A stretch of DNA of 64,000 bases from JAENWD01 sp963796915 (GTDB lineage: Bacteria; Acidobacteriota; Vicinamibacteria; Vicinamibacterales; JAENWD01), in contig CAWCNI010000004.1 in assembly GCA_963796915.1 (NCBI GenBank), positions 2,542,001 through 2,606,000 on the forward strand, read 5' to 3'. Made by a program: the position numbers and the translations under genes. Positions 36,399 to 43,910 of this stretch are shown here, one piece after another (the stretch's first letter is position 1; every line of letters starts with the position of its first letter). The notes below the pieces were generated by a model. The model saw only the letters and a program-made list of their open reading frames with translations, did not search any database and had not been told where the DNA came from.

Positions 36399-37523
36399 AT
36401 GGCTCGCGACTTTCTCTATCGCCACGTGATTCCCGTCGCGCGCCGGCTGCCCGCCAGCCTGCAGCGGCCACTTCGACGACTGTGGCGCGCGACAGGGACC
36501 GCGCCCGCTACCGCGACGGTCCCGGCCGACGATCCCGCCTATCGCGCCCGCCTCGACGCGGAGCTCGCGATCTACAACGATCAGGTGGAAGTCCACGATC
36601 TGCCCGCCATCTTCCACTACTGGGCTGATACCTACCTGCGGCCGAAGCTGGCGACCTTCGGCTACACCAATCCCGACGACTTCTTCGCCGGCTACCTGGA
36701 ACGCGCGTTCGCCGACGCGGCCGCACGGCCCGCGCGGTTCGTCAGCATCGGCGCCGGCAACTGCGACACCGAGGTCCGTGTCGCGCGGCTGCTCATGGAC
36801 CGCGGCATCTCCGACTTCGTGTTCGAGTGCCTGGAGCTGAACCCGACGATGCTCGAGCGCGGCCGTGCGATGGCCATCGACAACGGCGTCGGCGCGCAGG
36901 TCGTGCCGGTTCAAGGCGACTTCAACCGGTGGACGCCGCCCCGGCGCTACGACGCGGTCATCGCGAACCAGAGCCTGCATCACGTCAGCAATCTCGAAGG
37001 CCTGTTCGACGCGATCCGGCAGTCGCTGACGCCGCCGGGCCGCTTCATCATCTCGGACATGATAGGACGCAACGGTCACCTGCGCTGGCCGGAGGCGCTG
37101 GCCGTGGTCCACGAATTCTGGCGTGAGCTGCCGGCCACCCACCGCTACAACCGGCAGCTGCGGCGTCAGGAGACCGAGTTCCTCGACTGGGACTGCTCGC
37201 AGGAAGGCTTCGAAGGCATTCGCGCCCAGGACATCCTGCCGCTGCTGATCGCGCGATTCCAGTTCGAGTTCTTCCTCGGTTTCGGCAACGTGATCGACCC
37301 GTTCATCGATCGCAGCTTCGGCCATCACTTCGACGCCGCCTCGCCCGGGGATCGCGCCTTCATCGATCGCGTGCACGCGCGTGACGAAGCGGAGCTGCTG
37401 GCAGGCAAGGTCACGCCGACGCACATGATGGCGGTCGTGCGCACGAGGCACACCGCGCCCGTTCTCCACTGGGCGAACCTCACCCCGGAGTTCTGCGTCC
37501 GTCAGCTCGCCGCCACGCCATGA
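36399..37523 (+). CDS. Class I SAM-dependent methyltransferase
   Basis: Protein of 374 residues. The central Rossmann domain has motif I FVSIGAGNCDTEVRVARLL, motif II acidic FECLELNPTMLERG, VQGDFNRW, and YDAVIANQSLHHVSNLEGLF, followed by PPGRFIISDMIGRNG. The C-terminal 120 residues are helical and lineage-specific. N-terminal basic residues precede the fold. Substrate unknown. The stop overlaps the ATG of the next gene (ATGA), so the pair is translationally coupled. Confidence 0.85.
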   Translation: MARDFLYRHVIPVARRLPASLQRPLRRLWRATGTAPATATVPADDPAYRARLDAELAIYNDQVEVHDLPAIFHYWADTYLRPKLATFGYTNPDDFFAGYLERAFADAAARPARFVSIGAGNCDTEVRVARLLMDRGISDFVFECLELNPTMLERGRAMAIDNGVGAQVVPVQGDFNRWTPPRRYDAVIANQSLHHVSNLEGLFDAIRQSLTPPGRFIISDMIGRNGHLRWPEALAVVHEFWRELPATHRYNRQLRRQETEFLDWDCSQEGFEGIRAQDILPLLIARFQFEFFLGFGNVIDPFIDRSFGHHFDAASPGDRAFIDRVHARDEAELLAGKVTPTHMMAVVRTRHTAPVLHWANLTPEFCVRQLAATP

Positions 37524-37828
37524 GCGAACCTGCGGCCCTCGTCGCCTTTCGCGCCGCGCTCGGCGAGACCGCGCCTCCAGCCCTGTGGCCCGAGGCCCTG
37601 CGCGCGCTGTGGTTCGACGCCCGCGGCGACTGGTCGGCGGCACATCGCGTCGCGCAGGACATCGACGACGAGACAGGAGCGTGGGTGCACGCGTACCTGC
37701 ATCGCCGGGAAGGCGACGCGGAGAACGCGGCCTACTGGTATCGACGGGCGCGCCGGCCGGTGGCGCACGGCGCGCTCGATGAGGAACGCGATCGGATGGT
37801 CGCGGCGCTGTGGCCCGGCGGCGGGTGA
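37520..37828 (+). CDS. Small helical protein coupled to the methyltransferase
   Basis: Protein of 102 residues, helical, rich in Trp and Arg (LWFDARGDWSAAHRVAQDID, WVHAYLHRREGDAENAAYWY). The pattern resembles a single degenerate TPR/Sel1-like pair (GDWSAAHRVAQ ... GDAENAAYWYRRA). No signal or membrane segment. Its ATG overlaps the methyltransferase stop, so a joint function is likely. Product not recognised further. Confidence 0.75.
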   Translation: MSEPAALVAFRAALGETAPPALWPEALRALWFDARGDWSAAHRVAQDIDDETGAWVHAYLHRREGDAENAAYWYRRARRPVAHGALDEERDRMVAALWPGGG

Positions 37829-37839
37829 CTCGACAAACG

Positions 37840-37877
37840 CTCCGGCCGCGCGTCGCGGTCACGACGCACGGCCGGAG
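37840..37877. terminator. Long two-part hairpin between convergent genes
   Basis: CTCCGGCCG pairs with CGGCCGGAG. After one mismatch the stem continues with GCGTCG/CGACGC around a six-base loop, about 15 paired bases in all. It lies between the convergent stops at 37828 and 37890, fitting a bidirectional terminator although no T-run follows. Confidence 0.5.
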
Positions 37878-37889
37878 ATCGACAACGGT

Positions 37890-38558
37890 CTAGAGACCGA
37901 AAAAGGCGAGGCCGGCGCTGTCTTCGAGCGTCTTGCGGTGCGGCTCGACCAGTTCCTTGTTCTTGTCGGAGCCGGTCGGGCCCGAAGGCACCGTCATCGA
38001 GTCCGGGTGCTCCATGGCCTGGCCGCTTTTCACCTGCTCGATCATCTTGCTGACGTCGAAGCTCATCACCGGAATGCCGATCGCGGCATACGCTGTCGAT
38101 TGGATCCACTGGAACTCGGACAGGGACATGTTCTGCGCGTTGAGCGCCGCCACCTGCACGCGCTTGCCCTCGACGTAGAGCCCGGCGAGATCCTTGTAGG
38201 CGTTGATCACCGCAGGCATGTCGAGCGGCGTGCCCTGGTGCTTGTCGAGGCGATCGGCCAGCTCCTTGTACTGCGCGTCGAGCTTCTTGTATTGCTCGCC
38301 GAGCGTCGTGCGGACCTGGTCCTGCACTTTGAGGTAACGCTCCAGCTGCGCCGCCGTCAGGTCGCCAGTCTCGGGCGGCGTGAACTCCGTCTTGTTGGTG
38401 ACGCCCTTTTCGACGTCAGGAATCTTGCCCAACTCCGCGAACCCGCTGATGTAGGACTTCGCCTTGTGGTACGCGTACCAGCTAAGGCCGCCACCGACAA
38501 TTACGAGTAGGACCAGGACAATAGCGCAGCCAATCGCGACCTTCTTCATGGGTGTCAT
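37890..38558 (-). CDS. Membrane-anchored protein of unknown function
   Basis: Protein of 222 residues: an N-terminal signal anchor (VAIGCAIVLVLLVIVGGGLSW), then a helical, probably coiled-coil extracytoplasmic region (LERYLKVQDQVRTTLGEQYK, LDAQYKELADRLDKHQ) with an IPxVEKG-type linker. No family recognised. ATG 38558 follows a hairpin-containing leader with a TATACT box at 38619-38624. Terminates convergently to the methyltransferase pair. Confidence 0.75.
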   Translation of the reverse strand: MTPMKKVAIGCAIVLVLLVIVGGGLSWYAYHKAKSYISGFAELGKIPDVEKGVTNKTEFTPPETGDLTAAQLERYLKVQDQVRTTLGEQYKKLDAQYKELADRLDKHQGTPLDMPAVINAYKDLAGLYVEGKRVQVAALNAQNMSLSEFQWIQSTAYAAIGIPVMSFDVSKMIEQVKSGQAMEHPDSMTVPSGPTGSDKNKELVEPHRKTLEDSAGLAFFGL

Positions 38559-38596
38559 CGCTCTCGCGGGGCGTCCTTCAACGCGCCCTGGCTGGC

Positions 38597-38624
38597 CCCG
38601 CCTGACCAGGCGGGCGAGAGTATA
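38597..38624 (-). promoter_or_regulatory. Candidate -10 box and leader hairpin of the anchored-protein gene
   Basis: On the minus strand TATACT (38624-38619) is followed by CCCGCCTG/CAGGCGGG, a stem with a very short loop (38614-38597), and the ATG at 38558. No good -35 box is seen. Confidence 0.4.
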
Positions 38625-38646
38625 GCTGACTGAGCGGTGGGGCGCA

Positions 38647-38671
38647 CCAGGCCGCCAGGGCGGCGGCCTGG
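38647..38671 (-). terminator. Hairpin downstream of the ECF/HEAT operon
   Basis: CCAGGCCGCC and GGCGGCCTGG form a perfect ten-base stem with a five-base loop, 30 bases after the stop of the last HEAT gene. No T-run. Confidence 0.45.
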
Positions 38672-38700
38672 CGGGGTCGCGAGGCGCTGCCGCGGACCGG

Positions 38701-39837
38701 CTACTTCGTCAGGACCGCTTCGAAAAATGCGACCGCCCGCTCGTCGCCGGACTGCCCGAGCCAGAACATGGCCTGCTTGCGGACCTCCGGGTCCCGGTGG
38801 GTCCGCGCCAGCTCGATCAGCGTGGGGATCGACTGGTCGTGCGGCAGCTGGCTGATGGCGAACACCGCCTTCTTCCGCACGTCGCTGTCCGGATCGTCGT
38901 TCACCGCCGCCCCGAGCGAGCCCAGCGCCTTCTGGCCCGCCTTCTGCCCGACCCAGAACAGGGCCTGGCCGCGGACGTGCGGGCTCGCGTCGTGCCGGGC
39001 AAGGTCGAGCAGCGTCTGGAGGCCGCGATCCCCGGTCAGGGTCAGCACGAACGTCAGATGGTCGCGGAACGAGTCGTCGGGATCCGTGCGCGCGAGCCGA
39101 TCGATCAAGGCGAACGACTCGTCCGCGCGCACGGCGCCAAGCCAGAACGCCGCGTCACGCCTGAGCCATTGTGTATTCGACGGCGCGACGAAACCCTCGA
39201 GCACCGGGCCGGCTGTCGCGTCGGCATGCAGGCCCAGCGCCGCCAGCGCGCGCTTGCCGCATCGCGACGTCCCGTCACCGTCGTCGCCAGGCGCCGCCGT
39301 CGCGTCGCGACGGACCACTGCCGTCAGCGTCTGCACGCTGTCGGCCGGCCTGACCTCGTCGATCCAGTAGACGGTGCGCGCGCCGGCGTCGACCGGGCAG
39401 CGCGCGTCGGTGAAGGCGACGCGGTCGATGGTGCCGCGCGTTGCGCGCACGACGACGAGGAGTGACGTCGCCTGACCGCCGACGCCATTGCCGCCCTCGA
39501 AGTTGCCGTCCTCGTCGAGCACGCAGCGGCTCTCGCCCCGCCCGTTCCAGTTGCGCTCGTTCTGCTGCGCGATCGACGGCACCGTCCACGCGAACCAGGC
39601 GCCCGACTGCGCGTCCCGCGAGCTCCGGGCGATTGCGGCCTGCACGCCGGCGGCGCCATTCAGCCGCTCGATTCGCGCGGCATGAATCGGCGATTCGGCC
39701 TGCGCCGGCAGCGACGCCGGCGCCTGGACGGCGGCGAACGGCGCAGCGAGCATCGGGCCCGTCCACGTCCCCGTGGCGCCGAGCGCCGGGACCATCGCGA
39801 CGTAGAAGCCCGCGGCGACGACAGATCGGAGTTTCAT
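38701..39837 (-). CDS. Exported HEAT-repeat protein (second of pair)
   Basis: Protein of 378 residues with a signal peptide (MKLRSVVAAGFYVAMVPALG), a central region of unknown fold (about 50-200) and C-terminal HEAT/PBS-lyase-like repeats, for example ALFWVGQKAGQKALGSLGAA and ELARTHRDPEVRKQAMFWLG. HEAT solenoids bind proteins; no enzymatic residues are seen. The ATG overlaps the stop of the preceding HEAT gene (ATGA). Last gene of the ECF-sigma operon. Confidence 0.85.
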   Translation of the reverse strand: MKLRSVVAAGFYVAMVPALGATGTWTGPMLAAPFAAVQAPASLPAQAESPIHAARIERLNGAAGVQAAIARSSRDAQSGAWFAWTVPSIAQQNERNWNGRGESRCVLDEDGNFEGGNGVGGQATSLLVVVRATRGTIDRVAFTDARCPVDAGARTVYWIDEVRPADSVQTLTAVVRRDATAAPGDDGDGTSRCGKRALAALGLHADATAGPVLEGFVAPSNTQWLRRDAAFWLGAVRADESFALIDRLARTDPDDSFRDHLTFVLTLTGDRGLQTLLDLARHDASPHVRGQALFWVGQKAGQKALGSLGAAVNDDPDSDVRKKAVFAISQLPHDQSIPTLIELARTHRDPEVRKQAMFWLGQSGDERAVAFFEAVLTK

Positions 39838-41042
39838 TTCAGCAGCTCCAGCATGTAGTCGGTGGCGTCCTTCGATCCCATGATCGACAGCTTCTGCACC
39901 GCCTCGCGCTTCAGCGACGGGTCCTGTTCCTGGCGCGCGATCTCGATGAGCGCCTTCGCGTTGCCCTGGATGAACAGGGCGTTGAGCACCGCCCGCTTCA
40001 CGCCCGGATCCTTGTCGGTGGCGTACATGTTCTTCAGCGTCGGCGCGCTGCCGCTGCCGGTCAGCCCGAGCTTCTCGATGGCCTCCCGCCGGAGCGCCGG
40101 ATCCGGCTCCTTCGTGGCGAGATCGGTCAGCTGACTGACGGCGCCCGAGATGAAGAGCGCGTTGATGACGGCGCGGCGGACTGACGGGTCTTTTTCCTGC
40201 TGATAGATCTGCCAGAGGTCGTCTCGTCCGCCGGCGACGCCAAGCTGATTGATCGCCTCCCGGCGGAGCTCCGGCGTCGCTTCCTTCCGGGCGACGTCCG
40301 CCAGTGCCGCACGGTCGCCCGAGATCATCAGCGCCCGCAGGACGGCGCGGCGCGCCTCGATGCTCTGGCTGGTGCTGTAGAGATCGATCAGCGTCTGGTG
40401 ACTTTCCTTGCCGCCGAACAGACCGAGGTAGTTGATCGCCTTGGCCTGCAGGTCAGGTGACGCGCTGTTCTTCGCCATGTCGAGCAGCATCTGCCGCGCT
40501 TCGGGCCGGCCGCTCTGCGCCAGGACGAACAGCGCACGATCCTGGAGCTTGGGTGAGGCGGGCCCGGCGAGCATCTGCTTGATGAGCGGCACCGCCTTAT
40601 CCGGATCGGCGTTCATCAGGCCGCCGAGCGCCATCAGCTTCAGGTCTTCATTCGCCGAGGCGTCCGGTTGCGGCGTCTGCCCGCTCGCCTGCCGGATTTC
40701 GATGTCGAGCGCGCCGGCATCCTTGATCCAGCGGCTCTGCGGATAGCCGGACTTCAGCGCAGCCAGCGATTTCAGCGCTTGGTCGCGCTCGGAGAGCTTG
40801 TTGAGGGCATACGCGCGCCAGTAGAGCGCGGCGTCGACCTTCTCGCCCTTGAGCGCCGCGACTTTCTCGAACGCGCGCGCGGCCTCGTGCCAGTCGTTCT
40901 GGTCGAGCGCGCTCGTGCCCGCTTTGTAGAGCGCCTGTTCGGCCTCCTGCGAGTCGTCGGCGAGGACGACCGGCGCGGAAATCTCCCGGCCCGTGACCGG
41001 GGTGCCGGCGATGAGCCAGGCAGTGAGCAATGCTGAAATCAT
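39834..41042 (-). CDS. Exported TPR/HEAT-repeat protein (first of pair)
   Basis: Protein of 402 residues. A signal-like N-terminus (MISALLTAWLIAGTPVTG) is followed by a TPR-like segment (ALYKAGTSALDQNDWHEAAR) and then at least seven HEAT repeats with the recurring pattern D/EPxLRREAIxxLGxxG, for example KEATPELRREAINQLGVAGG and KEPDPALRREAIEKLGLTGS. ATG 41042 overlaps the stop of the anti-sigma gene (ATGA); the frame is open upstream but that part lies antiparallel in meaning to the anti-sigma gene. Cotranscribed with sigma and anti-sigma, so it may sense or deliver an envelope signal. Confidence 0.87.
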   Translation of the reverse strand: MISALLTAWLIAGTPVTGREISAPVVLADDSQEAEQALYKAGTSALDQNDWHEAARAFEKVAALKGEKVDAALYWRAYALNKLSERDQALKSLAALKSGYPQSRWIKDAGALDIEIRQASGQTPQPDASANEDLKLMALGGLMNADPDKAVPLIKQMLAGPASPKLQDRALFVLAQSGRPEARQMLLDMAKNSASPDLQAKAINYLGLFGGKESHQTLIDLYSTSQSIEARRAVLRALMISGDRAALADVARKEATPELRREAINQLGVAGGRDDLWQIYQQEKDPSVRRAVINALFISGAVSQLTDLATKEPDPALRREAIEKLGLTGSGSAPTLKNMYATDKDPGVKRAVLNALFIQGNAKALIEIARQEQDPSLKREAVQKLSIMGSKDATDYMLELLK

Positions 41043-41809
41043 GACGTCTTCTCTCCAGGGTGCAGCAGCGTCTTCTGGCGCGCGCGGACGTCGGCGCCGG
41101 AGACCCGCAGCTTGAACACAAGGCTCCGATCCTCGATCCGCGATCGGAGCGCGTGAAATTCGTCGGATGACAGAGTGCCGGGGCTGTGCACGATGTCGAG
41201 CAGCACCGGTTCGAGCTCGTCGAGCAGCGTGCCGAGCGCAGGCGACGTGGCGCCGCGCGCGGACTGCCGATAGAGGCGGTTGGCGTCGAGCAGGTCGCGG
41301 GCCCACGCCTGCTCCGCGGTGATGTCCACCGCCGCATCGCCCTTTGCGTTCACCAGTTCCACCAGCGTGCGCTCGGTCCGATCCAGGTGGTCGCCGAGCG
41401 CGGAGAGCACCACGCGCTCCCGAATCTGCCCGGCGTCCGGCACCGCCGACGCCATGACTGCCGGCGCCGCGGGCCCGCGTGACCACCGCCCGGCGATGAA
41501 CGCGCCGGCGATCGCCACGAGCACCGCCGCGGCGGCCAGCCACGGCCGCCATTCCACAGCCACGAGGGATCGTGGAGCGCGCCGCGTGTCTGGCAGAAGC
41601 GGCGCGACCCGCGCCCACACCTCTCCGCCGTAGCCGGGCCCGCGATCGGGGACTGGCATGGCGGCCGCGGCCTCGAGCGTCGTCCGCAGCGCCTCGATCT
41701 CGGCGCGGCACACGTCGCATCCGGCCGCATGGCCCTCGACGTCAGCGGTGCGCTCGCCGGTGTCTCCGAGCGCGTAGGCAATCAGTTCGTCTTCGCTGAG
41801 GTGCGTCAT
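41039..41809 (-). CDS. Membrane anti-sigma factor with N-terminal zinc finger (zf-HC2)
   Basis: Protein of 256 residues. The N-terminal HAAGCDVC (HxxxCxxC) is the zinc-binding anti-sigma motif. One membrane helix (WLAAAAVLVAIAGAFIAGRW) follows, then an extracytoplasmic helical domain of about 140 residues. It should hold the ECF sigma factor encoded just upstream at the membrane until a signal arrives. Its ATG overlaps the sigma stop, and its stop overlaps the HEAT gene start. Confidence 0.9.
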   Translation of the reverse strand: MTHLSEDELIAYALGDTGERTADVEGHAAGCDVCRAEIEALRTTLEAAAAMPVPDRGPGYGGEVWARVAPLLPDTRRAPRSLVAVEWRPWLAAAAVLVAIAGAFIAGRWSRGPAAPAVMASAVPDAGQIRERVVLSALGDHLDRTERTLVELVNAKGDAAVDITAEQAWARDLLDANRLYRQSARGATSPALGTLLDELEPVLLDIVHSPGTLSSDEFHALRSRIEDRSLVFKLRVSGADVRARQKTLLHPGEKTS

Positions 41810-42372
41810 GGATCCGTTCTCACCATCGGGCCGAGCGCGCGCCGCATCTTGGCAACGGCGCGGAAAATGCTGTGACGCGTTGCCGCCGCGCTCTGGCCGA
41901 GGACCGCGCTCACGTCCTCGACTGACTGCTGCTCCAGGTGCCGCAGCGTGAACGCCGCGCGCTCGAGCGGCGTGAGCCCTTCGAGCACCTCGGCGATCCG
42001 CGAGCGCAATTCGCTGCCGGCCAGCTGTCGATCCGGGCCTGGCGACGGGCTGGCCAGGCGCGCCAGCAGCGGCTCGGCTTCCTCTGCGCTGTCGCTGACG
42101 ACCCCGCGCGGACGCCGGCGGATCGAATCGATCGCGCAGTTGGCGGCGATGCGGTGAAGCCAGGTGCCGACGCTCGACCGCCCTTCGAAGCGGCCCAGCT
42201 CGGTGTAGGCGCGGAGAAACGTCTCCTGCACCACGTCCTCGGCATCCTGTTCGTTCCCGGTGACGCGGAAGGCCACGCGAAAGACGGCACGGCTGTGCCG
42301 CTCGACGAGCGTGCGAAACGCCTCCCGGTTCCCGGTCCTCGCCTCCGCGAGGACAGTTGCCTCTACGTCCAC
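41806..42372 (-). CDS. ECF RNA polymerase sigma factor
   Basis: Protein of 188 residues with sigma region 2 (AVFRVAFRVTGNEQDAEDVV QETFLRAY, written in parts; WLHRIAANCAIDSIRRR) and region 4 (LTPLERAAFTLRHLEQQSVEDVSAVLGQS). GTG 42372 is the start. The four genes sigma, anti-sigma, HEAT, HEAT overlap by four bases at each junction, a tightly coupled operon. A likely self-controlled promoter (AAC-N16-CGTC) lies just upstream. Confidence 0.93.
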   Translation of the reverse strand: MDVEATVLAEARTGNREAFRTLVERHSRAVFRVAFRVTGNEQDAEDVVQETFLRAYTELGRFEGRSSVGTWLHRIAANCAIDSIRRRPRGVVSDSAEEAEPLLARLASPSPGPDRQLAGSELRSRIAEVLEGLTPLERAAFTLRHLEQQSVEDVSAVLGQSAAATRHSIFRAVAKMRRALGPMVRTDP

Positions 42373-42392
42373 GGTCAGAAGGTTAGACGGGG

Positions 42393-42419
42393 GGAGCCGT
42401 GCTTTGTTAGGTGGGAAGG
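42393..42419 (-). promoter_or_regulatory. Candidate ECF-type promoter of the sigma operon
   Basis: On the minus strand AAC (in CTAACAAA) and CGTC (in CGTCTAA) are separated by 16 bases, the general -35/-10 pattern of ECF promoters. The -10 ends about 20 bases before the GTG of the sigma gene, which fits autoregulation. Confidence 0.45.
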
Positions 42420-42492
42420 CCCGCCCCTGGCGGCGCGGGCCCTGACGTGCAAAATCGTCGGATCGGGCCGGATCCAGCCGGCCGTGCGGGAA

Positions 42493-42963
42493 TCAGCCGA
42501 GCGCTTTGACGGCGGCCAGCACCTCGTCGGCGTGCGTGGCGACAGTCACCTTGTCCCAGCGGTGCGCCACCCGGCCTTCACGATCGATCAGGTAGGTGAT
42601 CCGCGCCACGCCCATGTACTTCCTGCCGTACATGCTCTTTTCCTGCCACGCCCCGTACTTGTCGGCAACCGCGTGATCGGCGTCGGCAAGCAAGGGGAAG
42701 TTCAGCTGATAGCGGTTGGCGAAGGTCGCCTTGCTGCCTTCGTCCAGGATGCTCACGCCGAGGACGGCAGCCTTCAGCTTCGAGTAGGCGGCCAGCGCGT
42801 CACGGAAGTGGCAGGCCTCGACAGTGCACCCCGGGGTGTCGTCTTTCGGGTAGAAGTACAGGACCACCGGCCGGCCCGCATAGTCCTTCAGACTGCGCGT
42901 CTTCCCATCCTGATCCTTCAATGAGAAGGCCGGGGCCTTCTTTCCTTCGTCGATGACCGGCAC
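42493..42963 (-). CDS. bcp: Thiol peroxidase, Bcp/PrxQ type
   Basis: Peroxiredoxin of 156 residues that reduces hydroperoxides with thioredoxin. YPKDDTPGCTVEACHFRD holds the peroxidatic Cys and, five residues on, the resolving Cys of the BCP subfamily; the thioredoxin fold and the C-terminal VTVATHADEVLAAVKAL match. GGAGG lies upstream of GTG 42963. Single gene, divergent from the TIM-barrel gene with a 53-base gap. Confidence 0.93.
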   Translation of the reverse strand: MPVIDEGKKAPAFSLKDQDGKTRSLKDYAGRPVVLYFYPKDDTPGCTVEACHFRDALAAYSKLKAAVLGVSILDEGSKATFANRYQLNFPLLADADHAVADKYGAWQEKSMYGRKYMGVARITYLIDREGRVAHRWDKVTVATHADEVLAAVKALG

Positions 42964-42978
42964 TGCTGACCTCCACCT

Positions 42979-43008
42979 TTGCGTTGCGCTGCGGCTGCTG
43001 GCTATTAT
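42979..43008 (+). promoter_or_regulatory. Candidate promoter of the TIM-barrel gene
   Basis: TTGCGT (42979-42984) and TATTAT (43003-43008) are 18 bases apart. The predicted transcript would start within a few bases of the ATG at 43017, suggesting a leaderless mRNA. Confidence 0.35.
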
Positions 43009-43016
43009 CTCGCATC

Positions 43017-43889
43017 ATGACCATGACGAGCCGCCGCCAGTTCCTGCAACACGCCGCCGCCGGCACCGCAGCCCTGCCCTGGCTTGCGGCTCGCGCCTCG
43101 GCCGAGCCCGCGCACACCTTCGCCGGGACGCTCGGCCTCGAGCTCTACTCGGTGCGCCACCTGCTCGACAAGGACGTCCCCGGCACCCTCAAGATCGTCA
43201 AGGACTGGGGCTTCACCGACGTCGAAGGCGGCAACTGGTACGGGCGGAGCGCAACGGAGTTCAAGACCCTGATTGGCTCGTACGGCCTGCGCATGCAGAG
43301 CATGCTGACCGGCTACGAGCGCCTGCGCGACGACATGGCCGGGGCGGTCAAGGAGGCGAAGGACGTCGGCGCGACCTACCTCGGGACGGCATGGATCCCG
43401 CACAAGGGCCCCTTCGCGATGGCGCAGGTGGACGAGGCGGCGGCCAACTTCTCGAAGTGGGGCAAGGCGCTCAAGGCCGAAGGCCTGCAGTTCCACTATC
43501 ACGTGCACGGCTACGAGTTTCAGCCATCGCCGGAGGGCACCCTCCTCGACACGCTCATCACGCGCTGCCCGGCCGGCGACGTGTCGTTCGAGATGGACGT
43601 CTTCTGGGTGATGCGTGGCGGCGGCAAGCCGGCCGACCTGCTGACGAAGTATCCCGGCCGCTTCCCGCTGATGCACATCAAGGACATCGCTGTCGGGACC
43701 GCGCTCGGCGACCCGACCGGCACGGCGCCCGACGAAACGAGCGTCGCCATCGGCAAGGGGCAGGTGCAGTGGCCGGCGCTGCTGTCGCTGGCGGCGAAGG
43801 CCGGCGTGAAGCTGTTCTACATCGAGGACGAGCATCCGCACGCCGAGCTGCAGATGCCCGACTCGCTGAAGTATCTCGCCACGGTCTGA
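43017..43889 (+). CDS. Tat-exported TIM-barrel sugar isomerase/epimerase-like protein
   Basis: Protein of 290 residues. A twin-arginine signal (SRRQFLQHAAAGTAALPWLA) is followed by an AP-endonuclease 2/xylose-isomerase-like TIM barrel (LELYSVRHLLDKDVPGTLKI, FHYHVHGYEF, VSFEMDVFWVMRGG, PLMHIKDIA, FYIEDEHPHAE). His and acidic residues for a metal site are present. Such Tat-exported proteins accompany sugar oxidoreductases in Acidobacteriota; the reaction is unknown. Confidence 0.87.
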   Translation: MTMTSRRQFLQHAAAGTAALPWLAARASAEPAHTFAGTLGLELYSVRHLLDKDVPGTLKIVKDWGFTDVEGGNWYGRSATEFKTLIGSYGLRMQSMLTGYERLRDDMAGAVKEAKDVGATYLGTAWIPHKGPFAMAQVDEAAANFSKWGKALKAEGLQFHYHVHGYEFQPSPEGTLLDTLITRCPAGDVSFEMDVFWVMRGGGKPADLLTKYPGRFPLMHIKDIAVGTALGDPTGTAPDETSVAIGKGQVQWPALLSLAAKAGVKLFYIEDEHPHAELQMPDSLKYLATV

Positions 43890-43910
43890 ACCCGGGGCTG
43901 ACGGCATCCC

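Noticed and set aside
41043..41720. Upstream extension of the HEAT-repeat gene to 41720
   Set aside because: It would lie entirely within the anti-sigma gene in another frame; ATG 41042 with an ATGA overlap and a signal peptide is the natural start.
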